From Labilibaculum sp. K2S (GTDB lineage: Bacteria > Bacteroidota > Bacteroidia > Bacteroidales > Marinifilaceae): 64,000 nucleotides of DNA. Within the stretch, counting starts at the first letter, position 1. The number at the start of each line of letters is the position of its first letter. The stretch spans positions 104,522 to 168,521 of the forward strand of contig NZ_JAUCMW010000006.1 of assembly GCF_030372765.1 (NCBI RefSeq), read 5' to 3'. The notes under the pieces were generated by a model that was not told where the DNA came from, made no database searches, and was given only the letters and a program-made list of their open reading frames with translations. Below are positions 47,111-55,180 of the stretch, in pieces. Position numbers and translations under genes: made by a program.

Positions 47111-47200
47111 TTATTGAATGTGCACGCTTTCCCTCCTTGTCATTCTAATAATGACAATTGAAATAATAATGACGATAATGACTACCTTAAATGATAACAT
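47111..47200 (-). CDS. ilvL: ilv leader peptide 2, 29 residues
   Basis: ATG at 47200, TAA at 47111. Residues 6-18 are VVIIVIIISIVII, so 12 of 13 are Val or Ile; then RMTRRESVHIQ. Inside the ORF TTGTCATT-ATTAG-AATGACAA (47137-47157) is a perfect 8-bp hairpin, a candidate pause (1:2) structure. The antiterminator strand lies in the AGG-GAA-AGC-GTG-CAC codons. A classical attenuation leader: ribosomes stalled at Ile/Val codons would favour the antiterminator. Confidence 0.85.
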   Translation of the reverse strand: MLSFKVVIIVIIISIVIIRMTRRESVHIQ

Positions 47201-47214
47201 ACAATAACCGGATC

Positions 47215-47246
47215 AAAAAAAAGCCCCTTCATTTTGAAGAGGCCTT
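47215..47246 (-). terminator. ilv attenuator terminator 1 (distal)
   Basis: Minus-strand stem AAGGCCTCTTC / GAAGGGGCTT (two G-U pairs), 4-5 base loop, then a run of T residues to 47215. The 5' side (AAATATCTAAGGCCTC, 47239-47254) can pair with GAGGCTGAGCATATTT (47279-47294) as two 6-bp helices around a 4x4 internal loop, a possible antiterminator. Confidence 0.82.
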
Positions 47247-47286
47247 AGATATTTTGTAAAATTAAATTCGTTTAATTTAAATATGC

Positions 47287-47355
47287 TCAGCCTCGAATCG
47301 TGTCCAGAAGGACGCGAATAATGACGCTAATAATAATTACTGAATTAAATTGCAT
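47287..47355 (-). CDS. ilvL: ilv leader peptide 1, 22 residues
   Basis: ATG at 47355, TGA at 47287. Residues 6-17 read VIIISVIIRVLL and the ORF ends DTIRG; 11 of 22 residues are Ile, Val or Leu. A small hairpin GTCC-TTCT-GGAC (47302-47313) overlaps the last control codons. Terminator 1 follows 40 nt after the stop codon. With leader 2 it makes two consecutive attenuation modules about 155 bp apart. Confidence 0.83.
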   Translation of the reverse strand: MQFNSVIIISVIIRVLLDTIRG

Positions 47356-47465
47356 ATTCTTTTTGTTGGTTTGAACCTCTAAGGATTCATAAATTTGTTT
47401 TTAACTTTGTCAACGAACATCTACAATCTCTCTTTCGATCTGATTACGTTGACAAATCTATGCGA

Positions 47466-47498
47466 CAAATATAAGAGGAAAAATCCCTTATTTGCAAA
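47466..47498 (-). promoter_or_regulatory. Predicted promoter of the ilv-leu cluster
   Basis: Minus strand: TTTG (47495-47498), 21-bp spacer, TATATTTG (47466-47473), an exact fit to the Bacteroidota TTTG-N19-21-TAnnTTTG consensus. The predicted start is near 47459, giving a leader RNA that contains both leader ORFs and both terminators. Confidence 0.7.
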
Positions 47499-47740
47499 TC
47501 TTACGATTCCCAATTGCATTTTTCAATCTGAAAACAATCTAAATAATGAACATTAACAACTGATTATCAGCACTTACAATTTTTTAATCAATAGTAATTA
47601 AATGTAACTTTCAATTGGCAAAAAACAGACAAAATAAACTAAAAATAATTTTATGCAAAGCTTTGCACCCCTCTGCTTTTAGCCAAGTTCGAAACAAAAT
47701 ACCCAATCCTTCTTTCTTAGTTTCCATCTACTATTCCACC

Positions 47741-47783
47741 AAAAAAACAGAGACTATTGAAAATTTATTTTTCAACAGTCTCT
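47741..47783 (-). terminator. Intrinsic terminator of the YtxH/YqjE operon
   Basis: Minus-strand stem AGAGACTGTTGAAAA / TTTTCAATAGTCTCT with one G-T pair, followed by G and seven T residues. Confidence 0.85.
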
Positions 47784-47840
47784 AAATTAAAAATCTTACT
47801 CTGTATCCTACACCCCTGCTTTTAGCAGTAAACTCCCCTT

Positions 47841-48068
47841 TCAACTATTAGAATCCATAGGTTTTTCAGGTGTGGACTTTTTCCAAATGAATCGTCCAAT
47901 TAACCTACCCACCCAATTACTAATCCTTTTCCGAAAAAGATTTTCAATGGAATAATTAGATTTAGCATTTCGGAAAAAATATTCCAATTTGTAACCAACC
48001 AACTCTTTTTCCAGATAAAGGCGATATCTTTCTTTTTCAATATCCTTAAGTGACCGAAAGTGCTTCAT
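47841..48068 (-). CDS. Small basic protein of unknown function
   Basis: 75 residues, rich in Arg, Lys and aromatic residues (MKHFRSLKDIEKERYRLYLE at the start), with an amphipathic segment WVGRLIGRFIWKK near 52-64 that might associate with membranes. Last gene of an operon with ytxH-like and yqjE-like genes; its ATG follows directly on the stop codon of the 33-residue ORF. Family not recognised. Context suggests an envelope-associated role (inference). Confidence 0.7.
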   Translation of the reverse strand: MKHFRSLKDIEKERYRLYLEKELVGYKLEYFFRNAKSNYSIENLFRKRISNWVGRLIGRFIWKKSTPEKPMDSNS

Positions 48069-48170
48069 TTAATGTCTTTTTTCGTACAGAGTCCTGTAAT
48101 TTCTGATAAAGTCTGGAACAATAAGCCCATAGCTTTGGCACTCGAATCGATAGAATTCAGCTTGGTTCAT
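48069..48170 (-). CDS. Small ORF coupled between yqjE-like and 75-residue genes, 33 residues
   Basis: ATG at 48170 overlaps the end of the yqjE-like gene by 14 bp (AATAATGAACCAAGCTGA); its TAA (48071-48069) abuts the ATG of the next gene with no gap. It begins MNQAEFYRFECQSYGLIVPD. No signal or membrane segment. The exact fit between two genes suggests translational coupling and a real gene. I do not recognise it. Confidence 0.6.
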   Translation of the reverse strand: MNQAEFYRFECQSYGLIVPDFIRNYRTLYEKRH

Positions 48171-48528
48171 TATTTTTATTTTCCTTTTTGAAAAGGAATC
48201 GATGAAAGAATTTGATCAATGGCCGCTCAATCAAAGGTTTTTTAAGAAGATAAACCAATAACAACAAAAAAAGATAAAAGAAACCTATACCTAGATAACC
48301 AGCCGCTTCATTTTCCAGCATATCGCCCAGCCATATAGCAGCACTAAATCCAAAAAGGAACAAGGCAAGCATAAGCAATATGAAAAACACAGCGGCAAAC
48401 GTAAGGGCTACGACGAATTGCATTAATTTTTCGAAACCAGCAAACTTATAGTATTCAACATTAGAATCGAAATACTCAATTAGTAATTCTTTCAATTGCA
48501 CGAACTGCTCAGCGATTTTTTCCAACAC
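48157..48528 (-). CDS. YqjE-like phage-holin superfamily membrane protein (DUF1469)
   Basis: 123 residues with two close membrane helices (about 33-58 and 70-95) separated by GFSAAIWLGDMLENEAAG, an amphipathic N-terminal helix and a basic C-terminal tail: the standard YqjE layout. Such proteins accompany YtxH/YqjD/ElaB-type proteins in stress-related operons of unclear mechanism. Second gene after the ytxH-like one. Confidence 0.82.
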   Translation of the reverse strand: MLEKIAEQFVQLKELLIEYFDSNVEYYKFAGFEKLMQFVVALTFAAVFFILLMLALFLFGFSAAIWLGDMLENEAAGYLGIGFFYLFLLLLVYLLKKPLIERPLIKFFHRFLFKKENKNNEPS

Positions 48529-48591
48529 CTTTTTGTTTTAAGAAACTAAATTTCAATAATTTGATCTATATCAACTAGATGTGAGAGAAAA

Positions 48592-48855
48592 TCACACCAC
48601 TTTTTCTTCCTTTTCTTTGCTCCTAAAATCTTCTAATTTCTTTTCCAGATCCACAATTAATTCGTCCATCTTATCCCGTATTTTCGTCATACTCTTTTCA
48701 AAAGTAACCTCTAATTCATCTGTTTTTTCTTTTGCTTTAGCTTTCATTTTTTTACGGGTTACCTCCCCTTTATCGGGAGCATATAAAACTCCTAAACCAA
48801 TACCAATTGCACAGCCAGCTAGCAAGCCTGCAACAATTCCTCCTGTACTTGACAT
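48592..48855 (-). CDS. YtxH domain-containing protein
   Basis: 87 residues. N-terminal glycine-rich membrane segment GIVAGLLAGCAIGIGLGVLY, then APDKGEVTRKKM, the YtxH signature, and a Lys/Glu-rich coiled-coil tail (about 40-85). Gram-positive YtxH is a general stress protein; the role in Bacteroidota is not settled. First gene of the operon. Confidence 0.88.
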   Translation of the reverse strand: MSSTGGIVAGLLAGCAIGIGLGVLYAPDKGEVTRKKMKAKAKEKTDELEVTFEKSMTKIRDKMDELIVDLEKKLEDFRSKEKEEKVV

Positions 48856-49046
48856 AGTATATATTTTTTAAATGAAACAATAAACATATTATAACAATAT
48901 GAAATGTGATGTCTTGTATCAAGTTAAGCAATTTTACCACAGCAATCAATTTTTTCATTAGCCAGGAAGCCTTTCTTTCTCCAGTTAATCTTGTTTGTTC
49001 GCACAGTAATGAATTCTTCAGCACAAAAACTTTTACAAATGCAAAA

Positions 49047-49071
49047 TGCCAATATCATAGTGATATTGGCA
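49047..49071 (-). terminator. Perfect hairpin after the small exported peptide
   Basis: TGCCAATATCA / TGATATTGGCA (11 bp, loop of three), then TTTTGCATTTG on the minus strand. It lies 75 bp downstream of the 32-residue ORF. Confidence 0.65.
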
Positions 49072-49146
49072 TAGAGACAGTTTCTGTATTTTTTTATAAA
49101 ATCTTTTGAACCTATTAATTAATTAATAAAAAGCCTGCAAAATATA

Positions 49147-49245
49147 CTAAAATAGTTTTTCGCAATACTCTTTAGGCAATTGCTGACTATAGACTGAGAT
49201 CGTGCAGGCCAAGAACAGCATGATCAGAAAAAATTTTGTTTTCAT
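49147..49245 (-). CDS. Tiny exported peptide, 32 residues
   Basis: ATG at 49245, TAG at 49147. MKTKFFLIMLFLACTISVYS is a convincing signal peptide and only about 12 residues (QQLPKEYCEKLF) would remain after cleavage. Cys14 could alternatively be part of a lipobox. It has its own downstream hairpin. It may be a secreted mini-peptide or the surviving 5' end of a decayed gene. Family unknown. Confidence 0.45.
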   Translation of the reverse strand: MKTKFFLIMLFLACTISVYSQQLPKEYCEKLF

Positions 49246-49365
49246 TTTAATCTGATTTTTGATTCGTATTATTTTTCACCGAATTTGCAAAACATCAAGA
49301 TATAAATGAAAAACCTAGTCTCACATTTTTATCAATACAAACACAACAACCTGGTTTTTTGATAT

Positions 49366-51327
49366 TTATTTTCGTCTAAAATCTATTCGCTGCACATTTT
49401 TGGCGATCTCTATTCTCTGATATATCGAATCAATAATTGTATCGTACAATTGATCCTTTAACACAAAATCCTCAATGCCATCATCGATATTTGGATTGTC
49501 ATTTACCTCAACCACATAAACTTTACCATCTATCATTTTTAAATCTACGCCATACAGACCATCTCCTATTAACGCAGATGCTTTTAAAGCTGTTTGCACC
49601 ACAATTTCAGGAACAGATTCAATATTAACTGTTTCAGAATTACCTGTTTTATCTTCCTCTTCGCCTTTCCAATTGTATATTTGCCAATGATCTTTACACA
49701 TGTAATATTTGCAGGCAAACAGTGGCGTATTATCAATAATTCCAATTCGCCAATCGAAGTCGGAGTAAAGAAATTCCTGACAAACAACCATATCCGAAAT
49801 TTTAAAAAGCTTATTTATTTCGGCACGGGCTTCAACTTTATCTTCAACCTTTATCACCCCTAATGAAAAAGCACTGTCGGGCTGTTTTAGCACCAAGGGA
49901 TAATTCATGTTATTCAAAACTTTAGGATCAAATAAATTCTTGGTGAAAACCTCTGTTTCAGGCGTTAATAATTTATGCTTCTTAAATATTTCATTCTGAT
50001 AAATCTTATTGGAACACCTTAAAATAGACCATGGATCATCAATAACAACCAAACCTTCGGCATAAGCTGTACGCGAAAATTCATAAGTATGATCATTTAC
50101 ACTTGTTGTTTCCCGAATGAACAAAGCATCGAATTCATTGATTTTATCAATGTCCTGTTTTGTTATAAATTCCAAATATAATCCCCTTCGATTGGCCGCA
50201 CTTTTAAATTTCTGCAATGCTTTAGGGCAAGAAGGTGAATTCTCTTCCTTAGGATTTACAAGTACAGCTATATCGTACTTGTAATTAACCAGTTTCGTGC
50301 TGTGAAATCTTTTTTTATTGAAATACTTTTTGGCAAATTCATACACCGAATTTAAATCCTGCTCTGCCACCTTATTCAGGGTTAAAACCTGAACTTTTTT
50401 AATAATCCATTTTTCATCATGCTTAATAAAATCAACTTTGAACAAAGGTGCTTCGAACAATTGATGAAGCTTAGCCGCCAGCGAACTATAACCTTTGGTA
50501 TTTGTTTGTCCAAAATAAATATGTAAAGAAAAAGTATTTCCCTTCTCCTTATGCAATGATTTATTGGTGTATTCCTCAATATCATAAGCAATGGAATGAA
50601 TCACGTTTACGATACGAAAATCACGAATCGTAATTGTACTTGGTATAATACGCTGCCCACGGGCCGAAGCAAGTAAAGAAACATAATAACCATAACTTTG
50701 ATACTTATAGCTGCTGCACAAGTTAAAGATTCTAAAATCTGTATTGGTCTGATATACTGGATTATTAATATATTCTTTAACGGTAATAATCTTCGCATTT
50801 ATATCCGGGAATGTCCATTTATAAGGTTGATTAATTACAATAATATTGGTTGTTTTATGAGAACATGAAGCAATATTAGTTTTAAACTCCATTTTCACAG
50901 CATCCTCTCCTTCGCCATAATAGTCAGGTATTCTTTCGAAAGAATTAAATCCCCTTTGCTTATACCAGTCTATTAGCTTTGTATTTTTTACACTTACTTC
51001 AATCAATATTTTTTCGTAATTCTGACGATTGGCAAATTCAAATACATGTTTAAGTAAATAATCACCATATCCCAGATTCTGGTATTCAGGCAATATTGCT
51101 ATAGAGTATATGCGTAATGATTTACTGTATTTAAACAAAACCAAAGCACCAATCGGGACTCTGTTTTTATCCTTTGTTTCAACGATTAATATCTCCTGAA
51201 ACTCACTTTGAATACCATGTTTGATACTCTGTTTTGTACTTTGTTGAAAAGCTGGAAAAGACTCCTCTTCTAATTTTACTAAAAAATTAAAATCATTGAT
51301 GTCGGACTTTCTTATCTTAACATTCAT
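49366..51327 (-). CDS. GNAT acetyltransferase / RLAN / RimK-type ATP-grasp fusion
   Basis: 653 residues in three parts. Residues 1-150: GNAT domain with the acetyl-CoA loop LPEYQNLGYGDYLL. About 155-320: RimK-like ATP-grasp N-terminal (RLAN) domain, with YKYQSYGYYVSLLASARGQRIIPS typical. About 370-640: ATP-grasp ligase, with the nucleotide and Mg residues in YPLVLKQPDSAFSLGV and VVEVNDNPNIDDGIED. The combination suggests an enzyme that acetylates an amino group and also forms a peptide-like amide bond. It recalls the two-domain N-acetylglutaminylglutamine synthetase, but the RLAN domain is extra and no asparagine-synthetase-like partner is nearby. Monocistronic; product unknown. Confidence 0.85.
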   Translation of the reverse strand: MNVKIRKSDINDFNFLVKLEEESFPAFQQSTKQSIKHGIQSEFQEILIVETKDKNRVPIGALVLFKYSKSLRIYSIAILPEYQNLGYGDYLLKHVFEFANRQNYEKILIEVSVKNTKLIDWYKQRGFNSFERIPDYYGEGEDAVKMEFKTNIASCSHKTTNIIVINQPYKWTFPDINAKIITVKEYINNPVYQTNTDFRIFNLCSSYKYQSYGYYVSLLASARGQRIIPSTITIRDFRIVNVIHSIAYDIEEYTNKSLHKEKGNTFSLHIYFGQTNTKGYSSLAAKLHQLFEAPLFKVDFIKHDEKWIIKKVQVLTLNKVAEQDLNSVYEFAKKYFNKKRFHSTKLVNYKYDIAVLVNPKEENSPSCPKALQKFKSAANRRGLYLEFITKQDIDKINEFDALFIRETTSVNDHTYEFSRTAYAEGLVVIDDPWSILRCSNKIYQNEIFKKHKLLTPETEVFTKNLFDPKVLNNMNYPLVLKQPDSAFSLGVIKVEDKVEARAEINKLFKISDMVVCQEFLYSDFDWRIGIIDNTPLFACKYYMCKDHWQIYNWKGEEEDKTGNSETVNIESVPEIVVQTALKASALIGDGLYGVDLKMIDGKVYVVEVNDNPNIDDGIEDFVLKDQLYDTIIDSIYQRIEIAKNVQRIDFRRK

Positions 51328-51514
51328 AACACTTCTTACAGTCGTTTATAACACTGATTAATAATGAACTAAGCTTACTTGTTGATTTAAATACAAATAA
51401 CATTTACTACTACAAATTAAATAATAAAAGTGATTGAAGATTTCCGATTTTACAAATATTTTCACCAATATAATCCGTTAAAAAAACATTACTTAATCAG
51501 CACTTATTTCCATC

Positions 51515-51554
51515 ATAAAAAAAGAGGTTTATAGTGTTGACTATAAACCTCTTT
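51515..51554 (-). terminator. Intrinsic terminator after the NifX-like gene
   Basis: Perfect 14-bp stem AAAGAGGTTTATAG / CTATAAACCTCTTT with a 6-base loop and further T residues on the minus strand. Confidence 0.85.
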
Positions 51555-51693
51555 AGTTGTACCAAACAGTTGCATTTCCCATTGTTTAAATATGGCTAAC
51601 CCTATCGTTAAATAGATTTTTAGGCATGCTGCCCGGCCAAACTGCAAAATATGTTCTTTCTACTCCCGCAATTTTCTTCTTAAACAGATAATT

Positions 51694-52071
51694 TTAGTGA
51701 CTGCATTGATGATCTTCTCCTTCGCCATGAGTATGCTGACAACTCGAGCCACTATCGCTTACCGAGCCTGCAACATACAGCTTAACCACTTCCTCAGCAT
51801 CGCCCGAACAGCCACGAACCACTTCAATCCCTGAATTGTTAAGCACATTGATTGCTCCATTACCAATTCCTCCGGCGAGCATAATTGTTACACCTGCTTC
51901 AGCCAAAACCGATGCAATGTTCGATTTGCAGCCACACCCCTGTGGTGATTCCATCTTTTGCACATCAACAATTTCCTTGTTTTCTGAAATTGTAAACACA
52001 TTGTAAAATTCACAATGACCAAAATGACCATCGATTTCTCTGTTGCTTGTTACTGGTACTGCTATCTTCAT
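51694..52071 (-). CDS. NifX/NifB-C-terminal-like (Fe-Mo cofactor fold) protein
   Basis: 125 residues. RNase H-like fold of the dinitrogenase iron-molybdenum cofactor family: MKIAVPVTSN, HFGHCEFY (17-24), GCGCKSN, LAGGIGNGAINVL. The C-terminal tail (about 105-125) is Cys/His-rich (CQHTHGEGEDHQCSH), a likely metal-binding extension. Without other nif genes it should not be read as nitrogen fixation; such proteins occur widely with metal or Fe-S handling. Monocistronic. Confidence 0.85.
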   Translation of the reverse strand: MKIAVPVTSNREIDGHFGHCEFYNVFTISENKEIVDVQKMESPQGCGCKSNIASVLAEAGVTIMLAGGIGNGAINVLNNSGIEVVRGCSGDAEEVVKLYVAGSVSDSGSSCQHTHGEGEDHQCSH

Positions 52072-52097
52072 TTTATTTTTTATTAGTTGATTTAACG

Positions 52098-52105
52098 CAA
52101 AAGTA
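52098..52105 (-). promoter_or_regulatory. Possible -7 box of the NifX-like gene
   Basis: TACTTTTG on the minus strand fits TAnnTTTG, 27 bp upstream of the ATG. No clear TTTG at the upstream spacing. Confidence 0.35.
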
Positions 52106-52749
52106 TTCTATCCTTTTGTTTTATAAAATTAATAAACATTAGTTAGAACTCTGGGCTTTGATTCTCAGAATAATTCCAAATAAGGCATCTGTAAATTGCT
52201 TTAATACGTTTTAAAAATAGGAATTTTTTTATCCAGATTAATTTTCCGCTAATGAGAGGATAAAGTTAAACCCTACAGGAACTCATATTTTAATCGGTAT
52301 TAGTTGTGTTTGTTGGCTGACCAAGCTTCCGCTTTTTTGGGCGAGAAATGCATAATGACCTGAAATATCTAATTCTAGATTTTGATTAAAATTGCTGGAA
52401 AATGTTTAGAACAGGATTGATAATTTATTATTTTTGGGATTGTGAAATAAGAAAGTTATTGTTTTAAGTTGGCAGTAAATACGAATACAAAATTGAATTC
52501 TAATACTTGATAATTTGATTTATGAAGAGACCATTAACTGTAATAATATTGTTTGTTCTTTTTTAATACTATAAAGGCATTAAGAAAGTAGAAATATTTC
52601 AAACTACTCAATAAATCGAAATAAGTCCCTGTAAAATACAACACACATAAGTAATACCTAATAATTCACTCTATTCAGATAAAATTTGGAGCTGTATTGC
52701 ATCTAATTAAAATACATAGTTTAACCAGATAAATATCAATTATAAAAAA
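52106..52749. other. AT-rich non-coding gap
   Basis: About 640 bp with no supportable gene. At 52522 a 14-codon ORF starts MKRPLTVIILFVLF and stops at once; it looks like the start of a signal peptide and may be the relic of a lost gene. Otherwise nothing recognised. Confidence 0.45.
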
Positions 52750-53310
52750 ATGAGAAATAAAAGGCATTTTTTTTCAAACATTATAAGAATAAACATGTTA
52801 ATCTTTTTCAGTTTAATATGCATTTCTGCATTTTCGGCACAAGTCGATTCAATAAATACGACACAAAACCACAGAGCATATACTATCCAATGGCTGTTAA
52901 ACAGTAATGCGGATACCAATCAACTATCAAGTGAGAATATAAAATACTTTAGTATTGAAAAAGCCACTATTGCTCTAGATTCACTCTCAGCTAATATCTC
53001 TCGTTTAAAAACGTACCACAAAGATAAAAATTGGTTTCTTCGTACTTATTATACTGTTGCCGGAGCAGGAAAATACCTGTATAAAATCCCAGCAATATAC
53101 ATTCCTATTATATGGCTATTCTTCCTGATTTGCTCTTCCGTATTATTAGTCGTCTCAGTAATTCGATATTTATATCCTATGAAACTTCCCGATCCACGGG
53201 ATCCTTTCCTCATTAGTTATGAGGTATCTAGGGCTCAGTCTAATGCCTATTCAGAAGATGATTTCGACATGTTTGAAGATGATCCCAACGAGGAGGATAC
53301 AGATAATTAG
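52750..53310 (+). CDS. Membrane protein of unknown function, partner of the CxxC protein
   Basis: 186 residues. Signal peptide (about 1-30, ending SAFSAQ), an external region (31-115), one membrane helix (about 117-140, IPIIWLFFLICSSVLLVVSV) and a cytosolic tail with a strongly acidic end (EDDFDMFEDDPNEEDTDN). It starts the two-gene unit with the 610-residue zinc-finger membrane protein, 37 bp downstream. No family recognised. A complex with that protein in the inner membrane is an inference from gene order. Confidence 0.75.
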   Translation: MRNKRHFFSNIIRINMLIFFSLICISAFSAQVDSINTTQNHRAYTIQWLLNSNADTNQLSSENIKYFSIEKATIALDSLSANISRLKTYHKDKNWFLRTYYTVAGAGKYLYKIPAIYIPIIWLFFLICSSVLLVVSVIRYLYPMKLPDPRDPFLISYEVSRAQSNAYSEDDFDMFEDDPNEEDTDN

Positions 53311-53347
53311 TTAAATACGAATAATTATAAATACTAGTTAAATACGA

Positions 53348-55180
53348 ATGGCTACAAAATTCACATATAGTTCACAATGCAGCAACGATAATAAACTCAG
53401 GAAAAAACTTACACAAAAAATTACTGAGTGGGCTGCTTCTATCCCCAATCATCCTTATACTGATTTTGGCAACAAAATAGAAATTACAGATATTCAATAC
53501 CTTCCCGCATATCCAATTACTTTGCATACACAATTCGAACGAAGAAGTAAGCATGAAGGACACAAACCTTATAAAGGTGAAAAAATTAAAGAGCGTACTT
53601 ACAAAGCATTGTCAGACTTCGACGTTTGGGAGTTTGAATGTCCGGAATTAAGTTCCTTTACAAACTCAGAAAAAAACTACATTCTGGAATGCTCCAAGCA
53701 TATCAAAAATTGTTTTATTTGTAATGCTCAGGGCTGGATCAATTGTGTTCAATGCCATGGAAACAAACACATTGATTGTTCTAAATGTAAGGGTTCGGGA
53801 AAAGAAACCTGCTCCAAATGCAAGGGGAATGGAACAGAACAGTGTGCCAATTGTAAAGGTTTGGGATATAAATCGAAGCCTGAGACTCAAATCAAAAAAA
53901 TATTTTACGAGGAAAAAAATGGTCCGTACTATCCGAAATATAACCGTAATGGCTATTTTCGAGAAGAGCATTATTCTGTATATGTAAAAGAACCATGTAA
54001 TCAATGTTCAGGAAATGGGAAACAGACCTGCTCAAAATGTGGAGGACAGGGTAAACTAACTTGCTCTACTTGCAAAGGTACAGGTAGTGTTACTTGTCCT
54101 ACCTGCAAAGGCAGCGGTCGCAATCAATGTCCTGAATGTAAAGGGCACAAACATCTATTGCACTATTATTACATCACTCAGAATCTAAATTTTAACACTC
54201 AGGAAGAGTATCATTTTCATCCAGAAATTCAGGAAAAATTTCCTGAATTTATGCAAAAAGCTGAGGTAATAAACAGAACTACTCTTCAGTCAAGAGGAAT
54301 AGATGATGAAACAATAAATATTTTTCCTAAAGAAGGCCACATCAATCAATTGACAAATAGTTTACTTGAAAATGCATATAAAGAAAAGAAAGAAGATGAA
54401 ATTATAAGGTTTCAGCACCTGGACATTGAATTAATCGATACCTGGATGATGTCATACAAATTCGAAGATAATAACTATGATATCTTATTTTATGGAGATG
54501 ATCTTGAGGTGATCCAAGGGAATAGTCCTATGTCCAATCTGGCAAAAGAATATTGGACAAAAGGATATGATCATGCAAAATTTTACTTAATAACGCAAGC
54601 AAGGAATTTTTTCAAAAAAGCAGAATCAATAAATTCCTTTGAAATTCAGGAACATATTCTAAGTTCTTTAGAAACTATTGAAAACAGAATACGTATTTCA
54701 TTCCAACTGGGCATATATGTATCATTGCTGTTTTTTGCCACAATTGGGAGCATTTACAGTTTTCAATATTATAAATATATTAATTACGTATTTAATTACG
54801 TTGATTTTATCAATAATCCGGAATCCTGGCTTTATACATATCATACATGGACTCAAACAATTGTCCATTTGGCATTAAGTGTTCTTTCAGCCTATTACGT
54901 AAAAAAAATTGCAACACAACATATCGTTAAAATACCAGGTTTTTTTACTCGTGTTCTGACTGGTCTACTTCTGAATAGTATTGTTACTATTTGCAGTTTT
55001 CTTATTTGGGGATTTCTCAATGCCTTGGGCATTTCATTAATTATGACATTTCTATTTGTAATACTTGTTTATATCTTTAAAGTGGTTTACTGGATATTGT
55101 ATTATATTGTCAAAATCATTATATTTTTAGTAAAGGTTATTGGAGGTATCATACTAATGATTTGGAATATGTTTAATTAA
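53348..55180 (+). CDS. Membrane protein with two DnaJ-type Cys-rich zinc clusters
   Basis: 610 residues. Residues 1-115 are soluble with no J domain. Cluster 1 (122-173) holds five CxxC motifs, four or so as CxxCxGxG (e.g. CSKCKGSG); cluster 2 (217-268) holds five more (CNQCSGNG, CSKCGGQG, CSTCKGTG, CPTCKGSG, CPECKGHK). An aromatic-rich 43-residue loop lies between. After a mixed region (270-445) come four to five membrane helices (about 452-472, 503-517, 535-560, 562-600). DnaJ itself has four such motifs. Probably a cytosolic zinc-finger, thiol or client-binding module anchored in the inner membrane. Function unknown. Confidence 0.85.
   Translation: MATKFTYSSQCSNDNKLRKKLTQKITEWAASIPNHPYTDFGNKIEITDIQYLPAYPITLHTQFERRSKHEGHKPYKGEKIKERTYKALSDFDVWEFECPELSSFTNSEKNYILECSKHIKNCFICNAQGWINCVQCHGNKHIDCSKCKGSGKETCSKCKGNGTEQCANCKGLGYKSKPETQIKKIFYEEKNGPYYPKYNRNGYFREEHYSVYVKEPCNQCSGNGKQTCSKCGGQGKLTCSTCKGTGSVTCPTCKGSGRNQCPECKGHKHLLHYYYITQNLNFNTQEEYHFHPEIQEKFPEFMQKAEVINRTTLQSRGIDDETINIFPKEGHINQLTNSLLENAYKEKKEDEIIRFQHLDIELIDTWMMSYKFEDNNYDILFYGDDLEVIQGNSPMSNLAKEYWTKGYDHAKFYLITQARNFFKKAESINSFEIQEHILSSLETIENRIRISFQLGIYVSLLFFATIGSIYSFQYYKYINYVFNYVDFINNPESWLYTYHTWTQTIVHLALSVLSAYYVKKIATQHIVKIPGFFTRVLTGLLLNSIVTICSFLIWGFLNALGISLIMTFLFVILVYIFKVVYWILYYIVKIIIFLVKVIGGIILMIWNMFN

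Noticed and set aside
51694..52071. Evidence for nitrogen fixation from the NifX-like protein
   Set aside because: No other nif gene is present and this fold is widespread in non-fixing anaerobes and Bacteroidota.
52522..52566. Short ORF MKRPLTVIILFVLF as a gene
   Set aside because: It stops after 14 codons; at most a relic of a signal peptide.
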